A DNA stretch of 64,000 bases. It comes from Gemella sp. zg-570 (GTDB lineage: Bacteria; Bacillota; Bacilli; Staphylococcales; Gemellaceae). The stretch covers positions 767,501 through 831,500 of the forward strand of contig NZ_CP076443.1 of assembly GCF_018866345.1 (NCBI RefSeq), in the 5' to 3' direction. Positions 35,903 through 43,878 of this stretch are shown here, one piece after another. The notes beneath the pieces are model-generated. The model saw nothing but the letters and a program-made list of their open reading frames with translations. It was not told the origin of the DNA and did not search any database. Each line of letters begins with the position of its first letter. Position 1 is the stretch's first letter. The position numbers were made by a program, and so were the translations under genes.

Positions 35903-35990
35903 CGGAGCAGGAGGGATTTGAACCCTCGCGCCGGTTTCCCGACCTACACCCTTAGCAGGGGCGCCTCTTCAGCCTCTTGAGTACTACTCC
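35903..35990 (-). tRNA. tRNA-Ser (GCT)
   Basis: Class II tRNA with a long variable arm (GTAGGTCGGGAAACCGGC region), acceptor GGAGTAG/CTGCTCC, discriminator G73 and anticodon GCT. No CCA is encoded (TTA follows), so Cca must add it. Confidence 0.95.
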
Positions 35991-35993
35991 AAG

Positions 35994-36067
35994 CTCCACA
36001 GGCAGGACTCGAACCTGCGACCCTCTGATTAACAGTCAGATGCTACTACCAACTGAGCTACTGTGGA
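35994..36067 (-). tRNA. tRNA-Asn (GTT)
   Basis: Acceptor TCCACAG/CTGTGGA, discriminator G73, anticodon GTT in CTGTTAA between TCTGA and TCAGA; T-arm GCAGGTTCGAGTCCTGC. No CCA is encoded. First gene of the cluster, 27 bases after the -10. Confidence 0.95.
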
Positions 36068-36093
36068 ATATAACGTTCAACAGAACATTTATA

Positions 36094-36122
36094 ATTATAC
36101 AAATTTTATATCCGAATGTCAA
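36094..36122 (-). promoter_or_regulatory. Consensus promoter of the tRNA operon
   Basis: Exact TTGACA, 17-base spacer, exact TATAAT on the minus strand, also with TG before the -10. The only fully consensus promoter seen in the window, as expected for a stable-RNA operon. Confidence 0.92.
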
Positions 36123-36134
36123 TAGTAAAATTAA

Positions 36135-36635
36135 TTAATATTTCAATTTATATAAATTTTTATTATTTAATATTTGTTCCTTTATTTTTTCAAGATTTTC
36201 ATTTTTAATATAATATATTTCAATATTTTCTTTTAAAGTTTTTATATCAATATTTGAATATCCAAATTTTCTAATTATAGGTCCTTTATTTATATCCACA
36301 CTCTGAATAATATTATAGGGTATAAATATTTTTGATTTAATAAAAACACCTGATACAATTATAATTCCCTCATTAGATATTGTATAAGAATAAATTTTAC
36401 AAAAAACATTAGTTTCTATTAAGATATATGCTATTATTAATAAATTTAACACAAAATAAATTATCAAAAAATTTTTAAAATTTATTACTGAAATTTTGTT
36501 AGAAATTATCAAATATGTAAAAACACTAAAAATTATTAAAGAATATACAGCAAGAGGTATAAAATTACCTATTCTTATAACTTTTAAACTTTCTTTATCA
36601 AGTTCTATATTTTGTTTTTTAAATATTTCTTTCAT
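36135..36635 (-). CDS. PH-domain (bPH2, YdbS-like) membrane protein
   Basis: 166 residues: two membrane segments (about 27-45 and 54-73), then a bacterial PH (bPH2) domain with the characteristic YSYTISNEGIIIVSGVFIKSK and IPYNIIQSVDINKGPIIRKFG. Such proteins are membrane-anchored with unknown ligand. It is the third and last of three consecutive PH-domain genes, two bases after the YdbT-like gene. The tRNA operon promoter lies just downstream. Confidence 0.8.
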   Translation of the reverse strand: MKEIFKKQNIELDKESLKVIRIGNFIPLAVYSLIIFSVFTYLIISNKISVINFKNFLIIYFVLNLLIIAYILIETNVFCKIYSYTISNEGIIIVSGVFIKSKIFIPYNIIQSVDINKGPIIRKFGYSNIDIKTLKENIEIYYIKNENLEKIKEQILNNKNLYKLKY

Positions 36636-36637
36636 AA

Positions 36638-38101
36638 CTACTCCTTTTCTAAATAGGTCTTAACCTTATCGACAAAATTTTCTTCATAATAGGGTAATAT
36701 CAAGTCAGAATTTTTACCGATAGAATTTATAACTATATGACATAATTTTTTCTTTTTCAAAAACACATTACTTTTTATTGAAATACTACCTACCTTAATG
36801 GACTTTAAATAATCTATTCTTTTATTAAAATAAAAAGTATCTTTTTTTATAATCATATTTTCTGACAAACTTATGGCAAGATTTTTAACATTATACTTGT
36901 AAGTTCCTATGGCAAAAACTACTAGAATTAAAAAAGCAAAATGGCTTATAAAATATATTGAAAAAACAGAAAGTTTCCATTTTTCTATTGGTAAAACAAG
37001 CAAGCAAATATTAATTAAAACTAAAACAGTAAAGCAACCAATTATTCTCCAACGTAAAATAATTTTCTTAGCCCTAGCAGGTGTTTTTTCATAATTTTCT
37101 TTTTCATAATTAGCAGTATCTAAGTATAAAACTTCTTTTAAAAAATTATCAATAAATTCTTTTTTAGCTATAGGAATTAATATTATATTGTTTTTATTTT
37201 TAGATATATCATCAATTACATTACTTGCAGTAGTAACTATTTCCAAACTTGCTAACTTGAATAACCTAGATTTATAACTTTCTATTATCGAAATTTTTTG
37301 TATCCTTTCTTTTTTAATAACTAAAGCATTTTTATTTACTAAACCGTATTTTAAAATAAGTTTATCCTCTTTATTTTGTAAAGTGAATCCATAAAATTTA
37401 ATCATTGCTAGTAAAAATGAAATGATAAAAATAATAAATAAAATAAGGAACAAGGCAGATATAAAAGATATAATATCTATAAAATAACCATCACCTTTAG
37501 AAAGTATATAATTCTTTAAATTAAAATCAAAAAAATCTTTAAAAAAGTCTGCAATTTTATCTAAAAAAGTCATAATTATAAGAATTGTTGCTATTATCTT
37601 AGATTCTAATAAACCTAAAAGAAATAAATTTTTTAATGTTAGTTTAAAAGTTGCATCATCTTTTGCTAATAAATTATCTTCTGATGGCAATTTATTTACA
37701 TTATGTATAAGAATATTTGCTTCGTTTCTTGTAATAGGAGATAATTTAACATTTTCATTCAAAATATTAATATCTAAAGACACTAAACCAAATAATTGAT
37801 ATAAAATATTAGCTGAAGAATCTATATTTTGAATATTTGAAAATTGTATTATTTTTATTTCTTTTTTTATAAAACCATGATTATATATCAAAGAATCTTC
37901 TTTTAACTCATAAAAAGTATTAACATAACTTAAAATTTGATAGGCCAAATTTATTAACCCAAATAATAGTAACATAAGCAAAAATTCTTTTGAACTTTTA
38001 GTATTTTTAAGATTAAATAAGAATAGTATTAACAGCTTATAATTTGAAAAAAATCTAAAAAGAATATAAAAAGGACTTAATTTTATTTTCTTATTCTTCA
38101 T
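36638..38101 (-). CDS. YdbT-like membrane protein with repeated PH (bPH2) domains
   Basis: 487 residues with about six membrane segments in pairs and intervening bPH2 domains. PH-type strands are seen at YELKEDSLIYNHGFIKKEIK / IIQFSNIQNIDSSA, at KLILKYGLVNKNALVIKKER with RIQKISIIES, and a third near ISLSENMIIKKDTFYFNKRI. The YdbT plus YdbS pair of Bacillus is reported to add resistance to some bacteriocins; a like role is only inferred here. Its 5' end overlaps the first PH gene by 11 bases and the third follows two bases later. Confidence 0.82.
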   Translation of the reverse strand: MKNKKIKLSPFYILFRFFSNYKLLILFLFNLKNTKSSKEFLLMLLLFGLINLAYQILSYVNTFYELKEDSLIYNHGFIKKEIKIIQFSNIQNIDSSANILYQLFGLVSLDINILNENVKLSPITRNEANILIHNVNKLPSEDNLLAKDDATFKLTLKNLFLLGLLESKIIATILIIMTFLDKIADFFKDFFDFNLKNYILSKGDGYFIDIISFISALFLILFIIFIISFLLAMIKFYGFTLQNKEDKLILKYGLVNKNALVIKKERIQKISIIESYKSRLFKLASLEIVTTASNVIDDISKNKNNIILIPIAKKEFIDNFLKEVLYLDTANYEKENYEKTPARAKKIILRWRIIGCFTVLVLINICLLVLPIEKWKLSVFSIYFISHFAFLILVVFAIGTYKYNVKNLAISLSENMIIKKDTFYFNKRIDYLKSIKVGSISIKSNVFLKKKKLCHIVINSIGKNSDLILPYYEENFVDKVKTYLEKE

Positions 38102-38573
38102 AATTTTCCTCCTTTATAATATTTTTATTAATATAATTTTTTATAATTTCTTCAATTTGATATATCTTGGTTTCTTCCACATAAATACTTGTTGTGTCAG
38201 ATGAAGATGATATTGATAATTTATATAAAGAAAAATATTTCATAATAAAACCTTGTCTTATTTCATAACATAAAAGATTTTTAGTAGGTATTATATCCTT
38301 TTTAAAATAAAATGTATAAAATCTATTTATATTATTAATAATTTCTATATCACTTAAAGTTATATATGTATTTTCTTGATATTTTTTAAAGAAAATTTGA
38401 TAAAAAATAATATTAAATATCATAATACAAAATAAAACGATGAAAAATAACAATATATATAAGTAAAAATTAAAAATTTTAACAAATAAAAATGATATAA
38501 AAAAAATAATTAAAGAATTAATTATACCTTTTAATAACTTATATTTTCTAATATTCGGTAAATTATACTTCAT
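38091..38573 (-). CDS. PH-domain (YdbS-like) membrane protein
   Basis: 160 residues: two hydrophobic segments (about 17-33 and 35-56), then a PH-like domain with YITLSDIEIINNINRFYTFY and IPTKNLLCYEIRQGFIMKYF. It precedes and overlaps the YdbT-like gene, the standard ydbS-ydbT order. Sequence is very Ile/Lys/Asn/Tyr-rich. Assignment rests on architecture and neighbours more than on motifs. Confidence 0.72.
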   Translation of the reverse strand: MKYNLPNIRKYKLLKGIINSLIIFFISFLFVKIFNFYLYILLFFIVLFCIMIFNIIFYQIFFKKYQENTYITLSDIEIINNINRFYTFYFKKDIIPTKNLLCYEIRQGFIMKYFSLYKLSISSSSDTTSIYVEETKIYQIEEIIKNYINKNIIKEENYEE

Positions 38574-38600
38574 AAACCTTCCTCCTTATGAATTAAAATT

Positions 38601-39224
38601 TTATATTAAATTTAAGTCTTTTTCTCTTTTTATATAAGTATCATAGCCATGTCCTGGATAAACTTTTTTATTTCCATCTAACTTAAATAATACATTATGT
38701 ATAGAATTTTTTAACTCCTTATAATCTGAACCAGGTAAATCGTATCTACCATAACCGCTCATAAATAAAGCATCTCCTACTACAACAAAATCTCCAAAGT
38801 CAAATGACAGTCCTCCTGGCGAATGCCCTGGTGTAGGTAAAACTTTAAATGTCATACCTGCTAAAGTATATTCTTTGTAATTTTCAAATTCAAATTCTGC
38901 TGGGAAAGTTTTAATACCATTTTCTATACCCGCAACAGAAGATAAATTTAATTCTGGAGAAGAAAGCCAATCACTTTCTTTTGGTGAAATGTATACCGGA
39001 ATTTTATAATATTTTCTACATTCATCTAGTCCAGCTATGTGGTCAAAATGTGCATGTGTTAAAATAATAGCTTCTACATTCAAACACAATCTATCTATTT
39101 CTTTTTTTATTTTTTTAAAACCATACCCTGGGTCTACAATTATTGCCCTCTCATCTTTATGAATGATATAACAATTTTCATCAATCATATCCATTACTAA
39201 TCGTTCAACTTTTATATTGTTCAT
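38601..39224 (-). CDS. MBL-fold hydrolase (YqgX/glyoxalase II-like)
   Basis: 207 residues, cytoplasmic. Metallo-beta-lactamase fold with metal motif THAHFDHIAGL, third His in LPTPGHSPGGLSF, Asp in VVGDALFMSGYGR and last His in VYPGHGYDT. The group includes hydroxyacylglutathione-hydrolase-like proteins, but Gram-positive members often lack a known thiol substrate. Start at 39224 is chosen over an ATG ten codons upstream because GGAGG lies five bases before it. Confidence 0.9.
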   Translation of the reverse strand: MNNIKVERLVMDMIDENCYIIHKDERAIIVDPGYGFKKIKKEIDRLCLNVEAIILTHAHFDHIAGLDECRKYYKIPVYISPKESDWLSSPELNLSSVAGIENGIKTFPAEFEFENYKEYTLAGMTFKVLPTPGHSPGGLSFDFGDFVVVGDALFMSGYGRYDLPGSDYKELKNSIHNVLFKLDGNKKVYPGHGYDTYIKREKDLNLI

Positions 39225-39258
39225 GTTACCTCCAAATGTAAAAAATTTTTTCAATATA

Positions 39259-39267
39259 ATTATAGCA
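39259..39267 (-). promoter_or_regulatory. Extended -10 promoter for the MBL-fold gene
   Basis: TGCTATAAT on the minus strand, directly after the U-tract of the yugP terminator; no good -35, though the terminator's T-run occupies that region. Confidence 0.5.
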
Positions 39268-39311
39268 CAAAAAAAAATTACTTAAAATAAATTTATTAAT
39301 TTTAAGTAATT
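39268..39311 (-). terminator. Terminator after yugP
   Basis: AATTACTTAAAAT / ATTTTAAGTAATT, 13-base stem and ten-base loop, followed by nine T on the minus strand. Confidence 0.85.
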
Positions 39312-39320
39312 CTTGTATAT

Positions 39321-40064
39321 TTAACTTCTATTATTATTTACATTTAAAATTATCAAGATAAATCTCATTAATTCCATTAATGCAACAACTGCAGCTGCAA
39401 CATAAGTTAGGGCTGCTGCTGTAAGAACTTTTTTACAGTGTCTGTGTTCTTGACTGTTTACTATTCCTAAATCAACTACTTGCTCCAAAGCTCTTTTTGA
39501 AGCATCAAATTCTACTGGTAAAGTTACAATTTGAAACAGAACCGCAAACAACATAAATAGAACACCAATCCATGCTATATAAATACCTAAGCCTCCTGTC
39601 ATAAAGTAAGTCAAACCTAGACCTACCATTATTAAAATCATAGATAAATTACTTCCTAAATTTGCAATAGGTACAAATGAATGTCTTAATCTCATAGGCT
39701 TATAGTCTGCAACCTTATCTTGAATAACATGTCCAATTTCGTGTGCTGCTATGGCAACAGAAGCCACCGTTGGTTGTGAATATACTATCGGAGATAATAC
39801 AACTACGTTTTCTTTAGGATTATAGTGGTCTGATAGTTCAACTTCTCCCCTAACAACTTTAACGTCTGTTATTCCATTAGCTTTTAATATTACTTCTGCT
39901 ACTTCTTTTCCTGTAAGTCCAGATAAAGTTTTTACTGTTTTGTATCTACTATATGTGCTTTTAACCTTCATTTGTGCCCAAAGTGGAATTATCATAAGTA
40001 AAGCAAAATAAAGTAAATAAGTTCCTGATATTCCATACATTCCAAATCCATAAATATTTGGCAT
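39321..40064 (-). CDS. Zinc-dependent membrane metallopeptidase, YugP family
   Basis: 247 residues. The zinc-protease motif is AAHEIGHVIQD, followed downstream by FPVEFDASKRALE (here LPVEFDASKRALEQ), typical of the YugP (DUF2268-like neutral zinc metallopeptidase) family. Membrane segments lie near residues 12-30, 133-155, 157-180 and 222-242. Substrate unknown; members are membrane-bound in many Bacillota. An AGGAGG ribosome site and an extended -10 promoter precede it, and a strong terminator follows. Confidence 0.9.
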   Translation of the reverse strand: MPNIYGFGMYGISGTYLLYFALLMIIPLWAQMKVKSTYSRYKTVKTLSGLTGKEVAEVILKANGITDVKVVRGEVELSDHYNPKENVVVLSPIVYSQPTVASVAIAAHEIGHVIQDKVADYKPMRLRHSFVPIANLGSNLSMILIMVGLGLTYFMTGGLGIYIAWIGVLFMLFAVLFQIVTLPVEFDASKRALEQVVDLGIVNSQEHRHCKKVLTAAALTYVAAAVVALMELMRFILIILNVNNNRS

Positions 40065-40098
40065 AATTCATACCTCCTATGAATAAAATTATGAATAG

Positions 40099-40107
40099 AT
40101 TATAACA
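40099..40107 (-). promoter_or_regulatory. Extended -10 promoter for yugP
   Basis: TGTTATAAT on the minus strand about 35 bases before the start; -35 weak. Confidence 0.5.
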
Positions 40108-40152
40108 TATTCTTTATTTATTTTCTAGTTTTTAAACTTTAGCTAATATCTT

Positions 40153-41997
40153 TTATTCTTCAGAATATTTAGCTTTTCTTGCCATCTTTTCTCTGACAGC
40201 TTTATCAAGTTCTTTTTTTCTTAATCTGATAGATTCTGGAGTAACTTCTAAATATTCATCATCATTTAAGTATTCTAAACTTTCTTCTAAAGTCATTATT
40301 TTTGCTTTTTTCAGTGTTACAGTTTGGTCTTTTGTTGATGAACGAACATTGGTTTGTGCTTTTGCTTTTGTAATATTTACTGTTAAATCATTTTCTCTAT
40401 TATTTTCACCAACAATCATACCACCATAAACATCTGTTCCTGGTTCAACAAATACAATACCTCTATCTTCTAAACTTGATATTGAATAAGCTGTAGGCTG
40501 TCCGTTTTCAAGAGCAACTAATACTCCATTTCTTCTACCACCGACACGCCCTTTTTGCATAGGCTGATAAGAATCAAATGTATGATTTAAAATACCATAT
40601 CCTTTAGTTAAAGACATAAATTCTGTTCTATATCCTATTAATCCCCTTGCTGGAACATTAAATATAAGTCTTGTTTGTCCATTTCCGTCTGATTGCATAT
40701 CAACCATATCACCTTTACGCTGACCGATAGATTCTATTACAGCTCCAACACAATCTTCAGGAGTATCTATTTGTACTCTTTCGATAGGTTCGCAATCAAC
40801 ACCGTCAATATTTTTTATTATTACTTCGGGCTTAGAAACTTGCAATTCAAAACCTTCTCTTCTCATATTTTCTATTAATATTGACAAATGCAATTCTCCA
40901 CGTCCACTAACAACCCAAGAATCACTACTTGCTTGTTCTACTCTTAAAGAAACATCAGTTTCTAACTGTTGCATTAATCTATCTTCAATTTTGCTTGCAG
41001 TTACCCATTTTCCTTCTTTTCCTGCAAATGGTGAATTATTTACTAAAAATGTCATCTGCAATGTCGGTTCGTCTATGTGCAGAACTGGCAAAGGCTCTTG
41101 ACAATCAATAGAGCAAACTGTTTCCCCAACATTAATATCATCCATACCACTAACTGCAACTATATCTCCTGCTTTAGCTGTTTGTATTTCTTCACGTTTC
41201 AAACCAAAATATCCAAAGATTTTTGTAACTCGGAAATTCTTAACTGTTCCGTCTAATTTTATCAGTGTAACAGAGTCCCCTAGACTCATTTGTCCTCTAA
41301 ATACACGACCTATTCCAATACGTCCAACATAATCATTATAATCTAATAGGGCTGTTTGAAATTGTAAAGGTTCTTCATGATTGTCTACTGGTGCTGGGAC
41401 ATATTTTAAAATTGTTTCATACAGACACTTCATGTTGCTATCTTGTTTACTTGGGTCGCTATCTAAAGAAGCAGTTCCATTAATTGCTGAAGCATAGACA
41501 ACTGGAAATTCTAATTGGTCATCATCTGATCCTAATTCAATAAATAAATCTATTACTTCGTCCACCACTTCTTCTGGACGAGCTGAATCTTTATCAATTT
41601 TATTAACAACAACTATTGGTTTTAAGTGTTGTTCTAAAGCTTTTTTTAATACAAATCTTGTTTGTGGCATTGTTCCTTCATAAGCATCTACTACCAAAAG
41701 AACACCATCAACCATTTTCATTATTCTTTCTACTTCTCCACCAAAATCGGCATGTCCTGGAGTATCTAGTATATTAATTCTTTTTCCGTCATAATCAATA
41801 GCAGTATTTTTTGCTAATATTGTTATACCACGTTCTCTTTCTAAATCATTAGAATCCATTGCTCTTTCTTCTACATGTTCATTAGAACGAAATATACCCG
41901 ATTGTTTTAACAATTCATCAACAAGAGTTGTTTTACCGTGGTCAACATGGGCAATAATAGCTATATTTCTAATATCTTCTCTAAATTTTTTAGACAT
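40153..41997 (-). CDS. typA: Ribosome-associated GTPase TypA/BipA
   Basis: Translational GTPase related to EF-G that helps ribosome assembly and stress or cold adaptation. 614 residues, typical. G1 is AHVDHGKTT (about residues 15-23), switch region [12 protein letters not shown]3 [12 protein letters not shown]4 [10 protein letters not shown], then beta-barrel, EF-G-like and the TypA-specific C-terminal domain ([19 protein letters not shown]). Single gene with its own promoter. It lies upstream of yugP, separated by a promoter. Confidence 0.98.
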   Translation of the reverse strand: MSKKFREDIRNIAIIAHVDHGKTTLVDELLKQSGIFRSNEHVEERAMDSNDLERERGITILAKNTAIDYDGKRINILDTPGHADFGGEVERIMKMVDGVLLVVDAYEGTMPQTRFVLKKALEQHLKPIVVVNKIDKDSARPEEVVDEVIDLFIELGSDDDQLEFPVVYASAINGTASLDSDPSKQDSNMKCLYETILKYVPAPVDNHEEPLQFQTALLDYNDYVGRIGIGRVFRGQMSLGDSVTLIKLDGTVKNFRVTKIFGYFGLKREEIQTAKAGDIVAVSGMDDINVGETVCSIDCQEPLPVLHIDEPTLQMTFLVNNSPFAGKEGKWVTASKIEDRLMQQLETDVSLRVEQASSDSWVVSGRGELHLSILIENMRREGFELQVSKPEVIIKNIDGVDCEPIERVQIDTPEDCVGAVIESIGQRKGDMVDMQSDGNGQTRLIFNVPARGLIGYRTEFMSLTKGYGILNHTFDSYQPMQKGRVGGRRNGVLVALENGQPTAYSISSLEDRGIVFVEPGTDVYGGMIVGENNRENDLTVNITKAKAQTNVRSSTKDQTVTLKKAKIMTLEESLEYLNDDEYLEVTPESIRLRKKELDKAVREKMARKAKYSEE

Positions 41998-42029
41998 TAA
42001 TCTTCTCCTTAAAGTTTACTAACCAAACA

Positions 42030-42058
42030 ATATTAACATAGTTATTTAATAATGTAAA
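42030..42058 (-). promoter_or_regulatory. typA promoter
   Basis: TTTACA, 17 bases, TAATAT with TGT before it, on the minus strand. The -35 abuts the end of the pepT terminator. Confidence 0.55.
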
Positions 42059-42070
42059 TATATAATTATA

Positions 42071-42101
42071 AAATAAATAAGCTGGGTAAATACCAGCTTA
42101 T
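42071..42101 (-). terminator. Terminator after pepT
   Basis: ATAAGCTGG / CCAGCTTAT stem (with extra GTA/TAC pairing inside), followed on the minus strand by TTATTTTATAATT. GC-richer than most in the window. Confidence 0.75.
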
Positions 42102-42123
42102 CTACTACACCAACGTATTGGTT

Positions 42124-43350
42124 TTACTTTTTTGCTAATTTTGCTATCTCCACTATTACATCAGAAGATTTTTTCATATGTTCTAAACAAGAAAATTCAT
42201 ATTGTCCATGGAAATTTTCTCCTCCAACAAAAATATTAGGAGTTGGAATACCCATATATGATATTTTAGAACCGTCTGTTCCCCCACGAATTGGTATAAT
42301 TATCGGAGTAATATCTAAATTTCTCATTGCTAGTTCAGCTTTATTTACTGAACGTTTATCACTTTTTATTATATCTCCCATATTGTAATACTGGTCAAAA
42401 AGGTCGTACTCTACTACATCGTCATATTTTTCATTAATTTTTTTAGCAACTTCTTTACAAAACTCTTTTCTCTTATTGAAATTTTCTTTGTTAAAATCTC
42501 TGATTATATAAGTTAAACTAGCTTCTTCGATTCTTGCTTCCATGTTGTGTAATAAATAAAAACCTTCATAACCTGAAGTATGTTCTGGGACTTCTTTTTC
42601 TGGGAACATTGCTGCTAACTCAACTGCTATTGTATTAGCATTTTTCATTTTATCTTTTGCTGTTCCAGGATGAACACTTACACCTTTTATTTTATAAGTT
42701 ATTTGAGCAGCATTAAAACTTTCAAACTGTAATTCTCCCAAAACACTACCGTCCATAGTGTATGCATAGTCAGTTGCAAAGTGTTTTGCATCAAAATTAT
42801 CAGCCCCCCTACCTATTTCTTCATCAGGACCAAATGCTATTCTTATATCGCCATGTTCTATTTCTGGGTGTTCTACTAAATATTTAATAGCTTCTACTAT
42901 TTCAACAAGACCTGCCTTGTCATCTGCTCCTAAAAGCGTTGTTCCGTCTGTTGTAATCAAGGTTTGTCCAACATAATTTAATAAATTCGGAAAATCTTTT
43001 ACTGACATAATGATATTTTCTTCTTTATTTAATATAATATCTTGTCCATCATAATTTTCTATAACGTTTGGTTTAATTCCGACAGCATTAAAATCGGCAG
43101 TGTCAACATGAGCAATAAATCCTATTTTGTCGTAAGGTTTATTTGTATTAGCTGGTAGCGTCGCAGTTAAAAAACAATTTTTATCGTTTAAATATATGTC
43201 TGCTAAACCTAGTTCTTCTAATTCTTTTTGAAGCATTTTTAAAAAATCTTTTTGTTGTGGTGTAGATGGTATTGTGAAGTTTTTAGCATCAGACCTAGTT
43301 TCAAATTTCACATAATTTAAAAATCTATTTAACATAGTTTCATATTTCAT
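42124..43350 (-). CDS. pepT: Peptidase T (tripeptidase)
   Basis: Cytoplasmic M20 zinc aminopeptidase releasing the N-terminal residue of tripeptides. 408 residues, typical. Metal and catalytic boxes: GFIAHVDTADF (His and Asp), LLGADDKAGLVEIVE, and GPDEEIGRGAD (Glu pair), plus the C-terminal PNIFVGGENFHGQYEF. Start is the ATG at 43350, six bases after AGAGGAT and four bases past the upstream stop; an in-frame start eight codons earlier lies inside the thioesterase gene. End of the deoD-pgcA-thioesterase-pepT run. Confidence 0.96.
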   Translation of the reverse strand: MKYETMLNRFLNYVKFETRSDAKNFTIPSTPQQKDFLKMLQKELEELGLADIYLNDKNCFLTATLPANTNKPYDKIGFIAHVDTADFNAVGIKPNVIENYDGQDIILNKEENIIMSVKDFPNLLNYVGQTLITTDGTTLLGADDKAGLVEIVEAIKYLVEHPEIEHGDIRIAFGPDEEIGRGADNFDAKHFATDYAYTMDGSVLGELQFESFNAAQITYKIKGVSVHPGTAKDKMKNANTIAVELAAMFPEKEVPEHTSGYEGFYLLHNMEARIEEASLTYIIRDFNKENFNKRKEFCKEVAKKINEKYDDVVEYDLFDQYYNMGDIIKSDKRSVNKAELAMRNLDITPIIIPIRGGTDGSKISYMGIPTPNIFVGGENFHGQYEFSCLEHMKKSSDVIVEIAKLAKK

Positions 43351-43354
43351 ATTT

Positions 43355-43855
43355 TTATCCTCTGTAATATTCATTGAATTTTTCTATATAGTTTTTAGTA
43401 AATTCTCTTATAGAAACTTTATTTTCTTTTCTATCATTATAAGTTTCACAAACAAATTTTTCAAGTTTCGTTTCATATTCTACATCTTCTAGTTTAGAAA
43501 ATTCTTTAATATCTTTTCTTATAGAAAAAGTTGCAAAAGAAATTCCTACCAATCTATTTTTTCTTTCTTCTGTGTTATAGGCTGTTACTTCTCCAAAAAC
43601 TTCAACACTTTTGTTACCTACTCTTGTTACATAAGATTCTATTTTTAATAATTCATTATCTTGTACAGGTTCTATAAATTGATAAGTATCTATACTTGCT
43701 GTTACAAATAATGTTTTAGAATATTTTCTTATAGTCATACCCATAACTTCATCTAACCAAAAAAGAATTTGACCTCCGAATAAAGTGTTATGCCTATTCA
43801 AATGTTTTTTATAAACTGTATAATTACTTATTATTCTTGTATCACTTATTTTCAT
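43355..43855 (-). CDS. Hotdog-fold acyl-CoA thioesterase (YkhA-like)
   Basis: 166 residues. The hotdog thioesterase signature is seen in NRHNTLFGGQILFWLDEVM (the conserved helix with N and D/E) and ASIDTYQFIEPVQ, then FGEVTAYNTEE-like strands. Family members hydrolyse long- or medium-chain acyl-CoA in the cytoplasm. Lies between pgcA and pepT, four bases before the pepT start. Regulation is likely with the operon. Confidence 0.88.
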   Translation of the reverse strand: MKISDTRIISNYTVYKKHLNRHNTLFGGQILFWLDEVMGMTIRKYSKTLFVTASIDTYQFIEPVQDNELLKIESYVTRVGNKSVEVFGEVTAYNTEERKNRLVGISFATFSIRKDIKEFSKLEDVEYETKLEKFVCETYNDRKENKVSIREFTKNYIEKFNEYYRG

Positions 43856-43878
43856 TATAACTCCTTTATTATTTATAA

